The notes: a model not told the origin generated them from the letters alone. A stretch of DNA of 64,000 bases from Streptomyces sp. R21 (GCF_041051975.1 NZ_CP163435.1:62001-126000), one strand, 5' to 3'. Shown: positions 1-14,163, counted from the stretch's first letter. Made by a program: numbers and translations.

Positions 1-1004
1 TGCCCGGCGCACGGGGTGATGCGGCCGGCGCGTTCGAACAGGGCCGCTTCCCCGCCACCTACCGAAACCGGCTGGCGGATCATCAAATACCGTCGACAGT
101 CGGGCAGCCCGGCCGCGTCGTCAAGGACGCGTACAAGATGTCCGCGGAGGCCGGCCAGCCGTTCCCGGACCGGCTGGCGGCACCCGTGCTGCGCCGCGTC
201 CAGCGGTTGGATGCCAAAGCTCCGCATCCTTCCGGCCACCGTGCAGCCGCCGCACACGGTGAGCCGTCGTGGGAGGAGTTCCTGTACAACGCCTGGCAGG
301 CGTTTGCCCAGGAGTTCGGCCACCACCCCGACGCTGCGGCGTTGAGCCAGTACGTCCTGCACCGCGACGGGGTGATGGATGCCCACGGCCGACCACTGCC
401 CGCCGAAGACCTGTCCGGCTTCCTGGACGGCTTCTGGCAGCGCCAGTCCGGCGACACCAACCCCGGATACGCGCCTGCAGCAGCGTCGGCCGCGGCCACC
501 GCGGCGCACGCCACCGAACAGGGCCCCCAGTCCTCTTCGCCAGTGGCTGCCACGCAGCAGCGCCCCCCTTCCACCGCTGCTACACCACAGGGAAAGACGC
601 AGGAAGACAGCGGGGCATCGCCGTCCCTCTCCACGCCCACCGCAGTGGACCACTACTACCTGGCCTGGCACGGCTTCCAGCTGCAGCACGGCAAAGAACC
701 CAACGGCGCCGAACTGTCGGCGCACCTGGCTGAGCGGAACGTCCGCGACCGGGAAGGCCAGCCGATCAAACCCAAGGCGCTGACCCGGTACTTCCTCGAA
801 TTCCGGATCTACACGATCTGGGCCGACCACCGCGAGCACAGCCCCACCCCGGCCGTAGAGCAGATCGTCGCAGACCTCGCTCAGCGCGGTATCGCCGCCC
901 AGTACAACAGGCCCATCCAGGCATCCGACGTGGCGAAATACCTCGCTTCTTTCGAACGCCGCTGGAACGCCCTCGCCCACCACCGCGATGCTTTCCCGGA
1001 CTAA
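1..1004 (+). CDS. Hypothetical plasmid/accessory-type protein, 5'-partial
   Basis: The reading frame is open from the first bases of the window through the ATG at 138 to the stop at 1004, so the true start lies outside. The visible part has two related modules: one around WEEFLYNAWQAFAQEFGHHP and one around YYLAWHGFQLQHGKEPNGAE. Each pairs an aromatic-rich helix with a segment resembling a winged helix (LSQYVLHRDGV, LSAHLAERNV). They are joined by a low-complexity Ala/Ser/Thr/Pro linker. This repeated layout suggests a DNA-binding or adaptor C-terminus of a larger, possibly membrane-anchored, Streptomyces plasmid protein. I do not recognise a named family. It ends 60 bp before the first eroded CRISPR repeat. 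Confidence 0.6.
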   Translation, partial: PGARGDAAGAFEQGRFPATYRNRLADHQIPSTVGQPGRVVKDAYKMSAEAGQPFPDRLAAPVLRRVQRLDAKAPHPSGHRAAAAHGEPSWEEFLYNAWQAFAQEFGHHPDAAALSQYVLHRDGVMDAHGRPLPAEDLSGFLDGFWQRQSGDTNPGYAPAAASAAATAAHATEQGPQSSSPVAATQQRPPSTAATPQGKTQEDSGASPSLSTPTAVDHYYLAWHGFQLQHGKEPNGAELSAHLAERNVRDREGQPIKPKALTRYFLEFRIYTIWADHREHSPTPAVEQIVADLAQRGIAAQYNRPIQASDVAKYLASFERRWNALAHHRDAFPD

Positions 1005-1064
1005 GAGGACGATCTTGTGGTCGACGCGCCATGGACACGCATGGTCTGGCGCCGTTTCTGCTCC

Positions 1065-1755
1065 AAGGCATCGAGACGAATCGCGGGGAGCAGTCGTTGA
1101 GGGGCCGTTGCCCGTGCCCGGGTTCGGGACCATCCTCGCAGGTGCGGGGAGCAGCCTTCGTTTCTGCGAGGCGGTGTTGTGCCCGGGGGACCATCCCCGC
1201 GTGCGCTGGAGCAGGTGACCATCGCCATCCCTACGCCCTTTTGCCAGGGACCATCCCCGCTTGCGCGGGGAGCAGGACGCATGCCCGGTGCTGGTGACGG
1301 TGACGGTGACGCAGGGACCATCCCCGCGTGCGCGGGGAGCAGGCGTCGAGGTTCTGCACGAAGATCGCGGCGCAGGGACCATCCCCGCATGCGCGGGGAG
1401 AAGGTGGCCCGGCCGCCTCTGGTCTGGGACATCTTGGGACCCTCCCCGCGCGTGCGAGGAGCAGTCTGCCGTGTCAGCTCGGAGGCGACCATTCCCGCGG
1501 GGGCGGGGCACATAGTCGGGATGCACGGCGTGATCCCGCTGTTGAGACCATCCCAGCAGTTGAGGGGAGCACGACCAACTTCGCGCTCGCCATGGCGTCG
1601 AAGGGGGAACAGCCCCGCAGGTGCGGGGAGCAGTCGACCCGGAACAGGTTGGCCGCCATCTCCGGGGGACCATCCCCGCGTGCGCGGGGAGCAGGGCGGC
1701 ACGAACCAGATCCACTCCGCCTTCATGGGACCATCCCCGCGTGCGCAGGGAGCAG
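1065..1755 (-). CRISPR. Type I-E CRISPR array, trailer-side segment (12 repeats, several degenerate)
   Basis: Twenty-nine-base repeats on the plus strand begin GGGACCATCCCCGCG and end CGCGGGGAGCAG, with a period of mostly 61. Repeat starts are 1065 (eroded), 1126, 1187, 1247, 1314, 1375, 1436, 1485, 1544, 1605, 1666 and 1727. The I-E repeat in its usual transcription sense ends GGGGATGGTCCC, so this array reads on the minus strand, as the cas operon does. The repeats at 1065, 1485, 1544 and 1605 are strongly mutated, and spacing breaks down at 1247-1314 (long spacer) and 1464-1485 (20-bp spacer). The segment is cut off from the cas-proximal segment by a transposase remnant. Confidence 0.93.
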
Positions 1756-1775
1756 TCGGCCCGGTACAGGAAATG

Positions 1776-2061
1776 TGAGTCTGTCGACCTGCTCCGCGAA
1801 CATCACCCGCTCACACGCGAGTTCGCTGCAGCGGAACCGCCGCACCTGTATCTCGATCAGCACTCGACGTCCGCCGATCGCGCTGTCGGCGAGCCGACGT
1901 ACGTACCGGGTGTGCACGCGGGACGACAGAGTCCCATACGCCGGACACGCAGCCCGGCAATTAGCTGTTCAGGCCCAGACAATCACCAACTCGCCCTCAG
2001 ACACGGCGTTTTCGATCACGACACCTTCGGCCTGATGGAACCACAGGTCCCGGAGGAGCAC
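1776..2061 (-). pseudogene. ISL3-family transposase, N-terminal remnant
   Basis: Read on the minus strand from about 2061, the translation gives VLLRDLWFHQAEGVVIENAV, then an in-frame TGA at 1969-1971, then RVHTRYVRRLADSAIGGRRV and RRFRCSELACERVMFAEQV. This matches the N-terminal zinc-ribbon part of ISL3-type transposases (HxRYxRRLxDxxxGGRxV, RRFxCxxxxCxxxxFxEQ). The DDE domain is missing and the frame carries a stop, so it is dead. The upstream bases to about 2150, containing AGTGATCCAGAACCACTTTT, look like an ISL3 end. The fragment sits between two CRISPR segments and explains the 433-bp gap in the array. Confidence 0.75.
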
Positions 2062-2188
2062 ATCACCTACGGCAGTTCATGATCGCGGTTTGGTGACCTC
2101 CGTGGTCCTAGCACTGAAAGTGATCCAGAACCACTTTTCGAGCGACGCCGACACAGCGGCTCATGCACCACGGGCAGACGTGGACGTT

Positions 2189-2946
2189 GGGACCATCCCC
2201 GCGTGAGCGGGGAGCAGCCACCCGGCCGGGGCCGCCCCGTCTCCGGGGTGGGACCATCCCCGCGTGCGCAGGGAGCAGCCGATGACCGGACGGACCCCGT
2301 GGTTGAGGTAGGGACCATCCCCACGGGCACGGGGAGCAGTTGGCCTTGGCGACGATCTTGGCGAAGGGGATGGGACCATCCCCACGGGTGCGGGAAGCAG
2401 ACCCTGCTCGGGGTCCTGGTCTCGCTGCCCCGGGACATACCCGCGGGCACGGGGACCACTATCCGCCTCCACCGGTGCCGCCGTTACGACCGGGGCCATC
2501 CCCGCGTGCGCGGCGAGCAGTTGCTCTCGGACGGGTACACCTGCACCGTGATGGGACCATCCCCGCGTGCGCGAGGAGCAGGCGTTGCCGAGGCGCTGGA
2601 GGGACTGGACCTTGGGACCATCCCCGCGGGCGCGGGGAGCAGGTCATGTCGTGGTTCGGGCCCGTCGCCCCGGGGGGACCATCCCCGCATGCGCGGGGCA
2701 GCAGGTGGCGATCATCCCGGCGCTGACCACGTCGGGACCATCCCCCGCGTGCCTGGGGAGCAGAGCGTGCCGGTACCGTCCGTGTAGACGGCGAGGGGAC
2801 CATTCCCGCGGGTGCGGGGAGCAGTATCCCTCGGCCTGGAGCTGCTTGTACGCCCGGGGATCATCCCTGGGTGCACGGGGAGCAGTTGCCAGCCCGCACG
2901 ACGTTCTTGCGGTCGTTGGGACCATCCCTGCGCGTGCGGTGACCAC
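2189..2946 (-). CRISPR. Type I-E CRISPR array, cas-proximal segment (13 repeats)
   Basis: Thirteen repeats start at 2189, 2250, 2311, 2372, 2432, 2492, 2553, 2614, 2675, 2734, 2796, 2857 and 2918. The pitch is 59-62 bp with spacers of about 32 bp. Polarity is the minus strand, so the leader end should be near 2946, 103 bp downstream of cas6e. The leader-side repeats at 2857 and 2918 are degenerate, and 2432 is badly mutated. Several spacers read as protein-coding fragments: minus strand 2371-2340 gives IPFAKIVAKA and 2795-2764 gives LAVYTDGTGT. Variation within the repeats is high for an array under active use, which fits the absence of cas1/cas2. Confidence 0.96.
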
Positions 2947-3049
2947 GTGTTCTGGGTCGCGGCCGCGAGCATCTGGTTGTGCACAATCGGCCCAGGTGGG
3001 ATGAAGCAGGGTGATGTTCCGCATGGACGTCGGGTAGGCAGGCTCGCGG

Positions 3050-8142
<5,093 letters not shown>

Positions 8143-8305
8143 GGCGTGTGACCTCGGTGTCTCGCGGATGTCCGCCTGAAGGGGGCAAGAAAATAGCAGG
8201 CGTTCGGGCCGGTGCCGAAGGGTTGCTCGAAGCAGCGTGTTCTGATCAAAGGCCCCCGGTGAACGCGGCTGGTCTGCAACGAGGCCTCACCACGGGCCGG
8301 GGGCC

Positions 8306-8396
8306 GGACTTCCATCCCCGCAGACGCGGGGACACGGTTGAGGCGCGTGTGCCAACGACCGCCACCGACGGTTCATCCCTGCTCGTGCAGGAAGCA
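8306..8396 (-). CRISPR. Fossil CRISPR unit: two degenerate I-E repeats
   Basis: At 8306-8335 the sequence reads CTTCCATCCCCGCAGACGCG followed by GGGACAC. Sixty-one bases on, at 8368-8396, it reads CGGTTCATCCCTGCTCGTGC followed by AGGAAGCAC. Both align along their whole length with the array consensus in the same polarity as the main array. Spacing equals the array pitch, which argues against chance. Further copies one unit either side (about 8245 and 8429) are too eroded to claim. Confidence 0.6.
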
Positions 8397-8505
8397 CGCC
8401 AGCTCACGGACGCACCCTTCCGGTATCGTCCGAGGGTGACGCCCTGAGCTGCCACGTCTGAAACGCCTTGATCCTTCAGCAGTGAGAGGTTCCGTGGCCA
8501 CAGAC

Positions 8506-8540
8506 GGTCTCTCCCGGCAGTACCAGTGCCGGGAGAGACC
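8506..8540. terminator. Strong hairpin between the cas operon and the STAND side
   Basis: The arms GGTCTCTCCCGGCA and TGCCGGGAGAGACC form a perfect 14-bp stem around a 7-nt loop. On the plus strand it is followed by the T/C-rich bases TCTTCTACCT. It could insulate divergent transcription units or mark the end of a lost gene. Confidence 0.7.
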
Positions 8541-8868
8541 TCTTCTACCTGAGGGTCATGAGACGTGCGATCAGTGTCGCGACGGCAGCCTCAATCACCA
8601 GCCAGGCCAAGTCGCCCCTGCGTCTCCGTAACCACCTCCTCGCGTCGATCTGGCAGGTCCCCAGCCAGCGCCGTAAATGATCACTCACGGTTCGCTCTTC
8701 CTCCTGCGCTCCGCTTTCTGGCCCGTGCCAGAAAGCGGAACAGCGGGAGGTGTCTGGGCGCCGCCAGAGGCCAAGACTGACACGCCGCGTCGAGGCTTAC
8801 AACCACCGCGACCGAGTTCCAACTCCCCACCCGCGCCACCGAGTTCGGCAGAGGCGACGGGTGCATCA

Positions 8869-9036
8869 TCATCGGGGCGCTCGTCGCAGCAGGAGGGCCA
8901 GGGTCGCCCGTGCGTCGCGGCGCCGTGCCGGGGTGCGCGAGACGACCGAGACGAGGGCGACGCTGAGCAGGGCCACCGAGTAGCTGAGGCCGGATGCGGC
9001 GGCCAACACCGTGGCGTTGGTCAACAGTGCGGACAT
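8869..9036 (-). CDS. Small membrane protein, 55 aa
   Basis: The ATG at 9036 is preceded on the minus strand by GGGAGGAACCCTTCACC, a good ribosome binding site with suitable spacing. That favours this start over the longer frame beginning at 9132. The peptide has one hydrophobic helix at about residues 8-32 (VLAAASGLSYSVALLSVALV) and a strongly basic C-terminal half (RRRDAR...LLLRRAPR). The expected topology is N-out/C-in. I do not recognise a family. It lies between the cas operon and the divergent STAND gene. It could be an accessory gene of either or an unrelated insert. Confidence 0.55.
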   Translation of the reverse strand: MSALLTNATVLAAASGLSYSVALLSVALVSVVSRTPARRRDARATLALLLRRAPR

Positions 9037-9205
9037 GGTGAAGGGTTCCTCCCGAACAGGCTGCCGACGGTTCTGCCGGTAGCGGATGCCCAGTTGTCCC
9101 GCGTCCGGTGAGTTTCCGGCGACCTTGGCCATACCGGTCAGGTGGCGTCCGCGCTGCTCGTACGCTGTTTAAGAAGTGTCCGGGGACTTCTGACGAGGTG
9201 ACGGA

Positions 9206-12200
9206 TTGAACGCCGGGAGTGCTGGAGCCCCTAAGCCTGCCGTCGCACGCCTTGGCGCCTGCCTGAAGTTGCTGCATGAGGACGCCGAGAGGGCACGGGG
9301 CGAGCGCATTACAAGCGGTCAGATACGCACGAGGCTGGGGATCTCCCCACAAAGGCTCAGCGATTGGCTGAACGGGGTGTCCGCGCCATCCCGAGAGAAC
9401 CATTCTCTGTACTTAGCACTGATCGCTCACTTGGAGGAATGCGTCGGAGCAGCTCGACGTCGCTCTGTCGAGTGGGAGCAGCTCATCTCAGAAGCGAGGG
9501 CGGAGAGTCTCCGCAACCGCGGTGGGCGGCCGTCGAAAGGGCCCCGTCACCGACGCGTAGCGCCCTTCCGTTTCAGCCACACGGCCGAGGCGTACCGGCC
9601 ACAGGCGCTGGCAGGGAGAGAAGCCGATCTCGAACAGTTGCAGGCGCTGATCCGTACGGGGCCGGGATACCTGGCCCTCGTCGCGCCACCCTGGGCTGGG
9701 AAGACCGCATTCCTCGCCACGTTCGCTTCGAGCCACGCCGCGGAAGACGTCGACCTCATCGCGTACTTCGTCCGGTGGAGGCACGGAACGGACAGGGCTG
9801 AGGCCTTCCTTCAGACCATGGTGTCCGAGCTGAGCCGGCATGTCGGTAGGCGGACGAATCGTGCCGATCAAGCCACCCTGTTCGGCCTGTACGAGGAGGC
9901 TGCTCGGACAAGTGTCGGGCGTGGCCGGATCCTGTGCCTGATCGTCGATGGTCTGGATGAAGACGCCGAGGCACGTATCGGAGGAGGTCCGAGCATTGCC
10001 TCGCTGCTGCCGCCACAGCCCTATCTGGGCCTGCGAGTCCTGGTCAGTCGACGGTGGCACCCCCCTCTGTCCGGCGACGTGCCAAGGGACCACCCCATAC
10101 GCGGAGCCAAGCAGATCCCCGGATTCCGGCCCTCGCCCGAGGCCGGCGTGCTGCGAAGTACCGCTCTGGACGACCTGGCCGCGTTGTTCGAGGATCCCCG
10201 GGGGTGGGTGCGCGAGATCCTCGGCTTTCTGGCCCTGGCCGCCGGCGGGCTCAGCGAGCGCGATCTGATCCAGTTGGTGGAAACCGGCGGACACGGACCC
10301 GTGCCCCTCCCTTTCGACCTGCAGCGTCTTTTGCGCAGTGTGGCCGGGCGGGTGCTCGGGTCCGCGGACCTGGAACCGGACACGTTCGTCCTGGCGCACG
10401 AGGAACTGTACGAAGCTGCCGCTGACAACCTTGGCCCCAAGATGCTCACCCAGCTGACCCGGCGCCTGCACGTCTGGGCCGACCACTACCGGGACGAACG
10501 CTGGCCAGAATCCACTCCTGTGTACCTGCTCCACCACTACCAAGAGCTGCTCAGGGAGACCGGCGATCTCGATCGCTGGATCGACTTCGCGCTCGACCAC
10601 CGACGTCTGCTGCGCCTCACCGAGCGAGGCCTTCCCGACGTCGCCCTGGCCTCGCTTGATCACGCCACAGAGGCGACATCTACACCAGCTGTCCTGGCAG
10701 CGGTAGCGGCTTCCCGATCGCTCCTCACGGCACAAACACCGCTTGTACCGCGTGAGGTCCTGCGGATGCTGAGCGCGGCCGGCGATGTCCCACGAGCCCG
10801 CGCGCTCGCGCTGGCTCCCGCGGATCCTGCCTCCAAGGCGGTACGGCTCCTTGAAGTCGTCCAAGGCCTTCTGACCGTGCAAAGTCAGAAGGCTGCTGAT
10901 CAGGCAGCGGACCTGGCGCGCGAGGCAGCCGCGTGGGCCGAGCGGGCGCGGCGGTGGAATCCAGTGACCGTCCCTGCGGAGGAGCTGGACGCCGAGGCCG
11001 TCATTCCCCGAGCTGCCGTCGCACTCGCCGCAACAGGGCAGCCGGAGCCCGCTATTCACATGCTGAGATCGATCGAGATCTGCCGACCCGAACACGTCAC
11101 GGCAGTCACCGAGGCCGCGACGCTGTTGCGTGAGCCCGACCCGGCCTTCGCGGCCTGGTTGCTCGATGAGTTGACGTCTGAGGCGGAATACCAGGCTGAA
11201 TCTGCCGAAGGCAGCCCGGCCCTCGCGATGCACATCTGGGCGACCGTTGCCCGAGCCGATCCGGGACGTTCCGCGCCGGCCCACCGAAGGATCAAGGAGT
11301 TTTCCCAAGAGCTGGACGAGGAATCCGCGGATCCAGCCGCAGCCGGCGGTTCCGCTCTCCGGGCCCCCGGACTCGCCGAACCCCTACCGGAGGAAGTCGA
11401 CAGACTGACCAACGGCTCCCGGCGCGAGGTCAGGAACGCTCTGCAGCACGAGCTCCTGGAGACGCCAACCAGGGTGGAACAAGAGCTGCTTGCTGCCGGA
11501 GAGGGCCCGGAGAAGGTGCGCGCCCTGCTCACCGAGGTGAAAGAAACCGAGCAACTGCTCAAGGACATGAAGCGCCTGTCAGCCCTCGGGGACAGCGCCC
11601 AACTGCGCAGGTGCCTCGATCAATTCATGAAGGCGGCCGCCCAGCAGAGGCCCACAGCCGTTTGGCTGCCCTTCCTGTCGCAAGGCCTCGTCGGCGCCTG
11701 CGACGACGTTGGCGATATCCACCTCTCCTTCCTGGAAGGCATGCTGTCTGACACACCCCTGCGTATACGGGGTTTGGCCTCGGCCGCCCTGGTGCACTCG
11801 GACGCGGGGCGCCACGACGACGCGTTGCGATGTGTGGAGAAGGCAGCCGGGATCGCCGAGGGGATGTCGACTCCCCCGCCGTCCGAGGTCTCGGTCATTG
11901 CCCAGGTGTTCGCGCATCTGGGTGATGCCGAGCGAGCCGCCCAATGGATGCCCCAATCTCACGGGCGCCGACCGACCGGTACGGCAGGCATCCTTTATCG
12001 ACGAACCGCTTTGGCCGTTGAAATGGGACTGAACCCGAAGTCTGCCGTCACTCGCATTCTCACCAACAACATGTCGCAGATCGGATTGACTGCATCCGGA
12101 ATCGACGTGTTGGAGGCCCTGAACCGCCGCGTTGCCGGATCCCGGACAGACGCTCAGATCACTCGCCTGGAATCCACCGCACGCGCTCGGCTCGGCACGG

Positions 12201-12592
12201 ATCCCCTGATCGGCACCGGTCTCTCTCTGCTCCATGCCATTCTCGGTGACCCCGAGCGAGCGGGCGACTGGGCGGCAGAGCTGCCGGACTCAGCTGCCCG
12301 GGGGGTGGCACAAGCGGCCTTGGCCGGATACCTGGCCGGCGTCCCCGCGCACCTGGACGTGACCGCCAGCGAGGACCTCTGGACACTGTCCGTGCTCCGG
12401 GTCCTCGCCCACCATCTCTATCCGGCCGGCCCTGGCCACGATGCGGCTGTACGAAACCTGGTCAACGGCGTCCTTGGTACCAGCAGTTGGTACTGGGCCT
12501 TGCCGGTGTTGAGTCGCGCGATACCCGAAGCCGTGCGTAGAGTCGCGTACGTTCTCGACGAGCATGAGCAGGCAGAGCGGGAGAGATGGTAA
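9206..12592 (+). CDS. STAND-type ATPase with N-terminal helix-turn-helix
   Basis: The 1128-aa protein begins with an XRE-like helix-turn-helix (about residues 36-80: ITSGQIRTRLGISPQRLSDW). A P-loop ATPase domain follows, with Walker A APPWAGKT near 160-167, Walker B ILCLIVDGLDED near 242-253, and SRRWHPP as a likely sensor segment. The remaining roughly 750 residues are alpha-helical, TPR-like repeats, with possible coiled coil around 780-850. This is the STAND layout: a nucleotide switch with a sensor array; here the HTH takes the effector or adaptor position. No nuclease or protease domain is visible. The start is TTG at 9206, preceded by GAGGTG. Codon 70 is TTA (9413-9415), so expression may depend on the bldA tRNA. 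It occupies the place where cas3 normally adjoins cse1, divergent from the operon, with an array directly behind it. Confidence 0.85.
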   Translation: MNAGSAGAPKPAVARLGACLKLLHEDAERARGERITSGQIRTRLGISPQRLSDWLNGVSAPSRENHSLYLALIAHLEECVGAARRRSVEWEQLISEARAESLRNRGGRPSKGPRHRRVAPFRFSHTAEAYRPQALAGREADLEQLQALIRTGPGYLALVAPPWAGKTAFLATFASSHAAEDVDLIAYFVRWRHGTDRAEAFLQTMVSELSRHVGRRTNRADQATLFGLYEEAARTSVGRGRILCLIVDGLDEDAEARIGGGPSIASLLPPQPYLGLRVLVSRRWHPPLSGDVPRDHPIRGAKQIPGFRPSPEAGVLRSTALDDLAALFEDPRGWVREILGFLALAAGGLSERDLIQLVETGGHGPVPLPFDLQRLLRSVAGRVLGSADLEPDTFVLAHEELYEAAADNLGPKMLTQLTRRLHVWADHYRDERWPESTPVYLLHHYQELLRETGDLDRWIDFALDHRRLLRLTERGLPDVALASLDHATEATSTPAVLAAVAASRSLLTAQTPLVPREVLRMLSAAGDVPRARALALAPADPASKAVRLLEVVQGLLTVQSQKAADQAADLAREAAAWAERARRWNPVTVPAEELDAEAVIPRAAVALAATGQPEPAIHMLRSIEICRPEHVTAVTEAATLLREPDPAFAAWLLDELTSEAEYQAESAEGSPALAMHIWATVARADPGRSAPAHRRIKEFSQELDEESADPAAAGGSALRAPGLAEPLPEEVDRLTNGSRREVRNALQHELLETPTRVEQELLAAGEGPEKVRALLTEVKETEQLLKDMKRLSALGDSAQLRRCLDQFMKAAAQQRPTAVWLPFLSQGLVGACDDVGDIHLSFLEGMLSDTPLRIRGLASAALVHSDAGRHDDALRCVEKAAGIAEGMSTPPPSEVSVIAQVFAHLGDAERAAQWMPQSHGRRPTGTAGILYRRTALAVEMGLNPKSAVTRILTNNMSQIGLTASGIDVLEALNRRVAGSRTDAQITRLESTARARLGTDPLIGTGLSLLHAILGDPERAGDWAAELPDSAARGVAQAALAGYLAGVPAHLDVTASEDLWTLSVLRVLAHHLYPAGPGHDAAVRNLVNGVLGTSSWYWALPVLSRAIPEAVRRVAYVLDEHEQAERERW

Positions 12593-12649
12593 GCGTCTCC
12601 GGTCCAGTCGACTCGCCAGCGGCGCGTGGTCGGCGATGACGCCGACGGC

Positions 12650-12913
12650 CTGCTCCCCGCTCACGCGAGGATGGTCCCTTCGTTCGGCCGCCGGGCGGCA
12701 ACATCAAGGGGTCGGCCCTGCACCCGCGGGGGAATGTTCCTCGGCGCCGGGGGGGGCTGTGTCGTTGAGGACGCAGTCGGCCCCGCACCCGCGGGGATGG
12801 TCCCCCATGCTCACCCAAGTTCGGGGCCGATGTCGCTGCTCCCTGCACGCGCGGGGATGGTCCCAAGGCCTACTTTGCTCCGGCCGGAGCTGCTCTCCTG
12901 CTCCCCGCATGCC
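12650..12913 (+). CRISPR. Second I-E CRISPR array, opposite polarity (4 repeats plus a truncated one)
   Basis: Repeats on the plus strand start CTGCTCCCCGC and end GATGGTCCC, at 12650-12678, about 12712-12740, 12776-12804, 12836-12864 and a cut-off copy from 12898. The pitch is 60-64 bp. The sequence family equals that of the main array but the polarity is reversed, so it would be transcribed in the same sense as the STAND gene, which ends 57 bp upstream. The second repeat is degenerate and the last is truncated after about 16 bases. Confidence 0.92.
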
Positions 12914-12975
12914 TGACCTTGGGCTTCGATCTGATGTTCAGTGACCTGCATGGGCATGGCCAATAGGTCCGCTTG

Positions 12976-13536
12976 TCAGGACGGGCGGTGCGCACTCACC
13001 AACAGCGTGTCGGCGGTGCGTGCGCCTTCGGCCGTGGCGGGGAGAACGGTGATGGTGATCTCGGTGAATCCGGCTTCGTCGAGCAGCTTGGTCCACACGT
13101 GCTCCTGCAGCACCCAGCGGCGCATGGTGGCTTCCTCGCCATCCGGTGTCTTGGCTGGCACATCGGCCGCGACCACATCCGGCTGGGCAGGCGTCCCGCT
13201 CAGGTAGTGGGCGAGCGTCGCGAACACCAGCCGCCCGCCCGGCCGCAACGCTGCGGCCGCCGCCGGCAGCAGCTCGCGCGGGTCGGTGAAGTCGATGGCG
13301 CCGAAGACGCTGTACAGCACGTCGTACGTGCCGCGCATCGCGTGTAGATGAGGTGCCACGTCGGAGTGCACGATGCGTAGGCGCGGCGCGAGGTACCCGT
13401 ACAGGTCGGTCGCCATGGCGTACTGGGCGGGCGAGGCGTCGACCGCGGTGACCCGGGCTGGCTGGTGCTGCACCGCCAGGTGCGCGGCGTGCCGGGCAGC
13501 CCCGGCGCCGAGCTCAAGATCTGCGCGGCCCTGCAC
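12976..13536 (-). pseudogene. SAM-dependent methyltransferase, N-terminally truncated
   Basis: The 186-aa frame starts inside Rossmann motif I (DLELGAGAARHAAHLAVQ). It continues with VTAVDASPAQYAMA, the DVLYSVFGAIDFTDPRELLP segment and RPGGRLVFATLAHYLSG, and ends normally. Class I methyltransferases of this type have 60-90 further residues before motif I, and none could be read upstream in any frame up to 13631. It is the same general kind as the intact gene at 61871-62530 (there TALELGFGRGNAV and YDTVYSIWGALWFTDPEELL). Most likely a 5'-deleted remnant; a short active form is unlikely. Confidence 0.7.
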
Positions 13537-13721
13537 TGGGGCGTTGGAGGGCGAGGGCCGCCGCTATCTATGGGACGAAGGGACTCTGTGCAGCTCAGGA
13601 GCATGGTCAGTGGAGCAGGCAAGTAAGGCACATAGCCGGACAGGGTTCGGCTGAACCGTGTCCGGAACTCCCGTTTGATTGGGATGGCCCTTGGGTCGTA
13701 CCTGCGCGGTCGGGGCCACGG

Positions 13722-14163
13722 TCAGCGTTTGATGCGTCCGCGGATGGCGAGGACGCCGAGAGCGAGGAGGGCGGGTTCAAGGAGGCGGGAGGCCATCTCG
13801 GTGTAGGTGCCGGCGGTGGTGAGGTTCTGGCCGCTGGAGCGGAAAACGACTGAGTTGACGGCGACGCGGGTGGCCTTCTCCGCGCGGGCCCATGTCATTC
13901 GCTGCGACCATCCTCCGCGCAGGGCGGGGGTGGGGGTGCTGGTGTTGAGGCTGATCTTGCTGCCGTTGAGAGTGCCGGTGGTGGCGGGGTCGGGGTCGTG
14001 GGTGGGTAAGCCGACGCCTATCAGGAGCAGCACGGTCAAAGTCATGGCTGCGAGGAGCCAGGTGAAGGCGCGGGAGGCGCGCAGGCCATAGCCGGACAGC
14101 AGCCAGTACCCCCACAACAGGCGGCGTTCGCCCTTTGCGGTGCCGGTGGTGTCGTAGCGGCGC
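13722..14163 (-). pseudogene. 3' half of an interrupted pentapeptide-repeat membrane protein gene
   Basis: Minus-strand translation from 14163 gives RRYDTTGTAKGERRLLWGYW, LLSGYGLRASRAFTWLLAAM, SVVFRSSGQNL and EPALLALGVLAIRGRIKR. This is the C-terminal two-helix membrane domain of the full-length protein at 59696-61636, which has MRRHADDIPRSERN, GYGLRASRALGWLAAAM and SVVFRSSGQDL. It lacks its own pentapeptide part, which lies at 19044-20512. The two halves join in frame when the intervening 4862-bp element and one 9-bp duplication are removed. The C-half may be untranslated now. Confidence 0.9.

Larger units (their letters stand above)
8143..8868. other. Gene-free region upstream of the Cascade operon
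   Basis: No convincing gene is seen on either strand over 726 bp. The region must hold the promoter of the minus-strand cas operon. It also holds two fossil CRISPR repeats (8306-8396) and a strong hairpin (8506-8540). No trace of an HD-helicase (cas3) coding sequence could be read in any frame. Confidence 0.5.

Noticed and set aside
1138..3004. Long open frames on both strands across the CRISPR arrays, rich in GPSPRARGA-type repeats
   Set aside because: They are translations of the repeats; frame openness comes from GC bias and the repeat period, with no ribosome binding sites.
8143..8868. Search for cas3, cas1 or cas2 or their remains between cse1 and the STAND gene
   Set aside because: No HD-helicase or Cas1/Cas2 motif could be read in any frame; absence from the window is claimed, absence from the genome is not.
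9488..11308. 606-aa minus-strand frame within the STAND gene
   Set aside because: Shadow of the plus-strand gene: it runs antisense to the clear P-loop and Walker B motifs, has no family resemblance and is Gln/Arg/Gly-rich.
13900..13930. CRISPR-repeat-like bases (GCGACCATCCTCCGCGCAGG) inside the pentapeptide C-half
   Set aside because: They lie in a continuous coding frame shared with the paralogue, have no second copy at a 61-bp pitch and match only in part.
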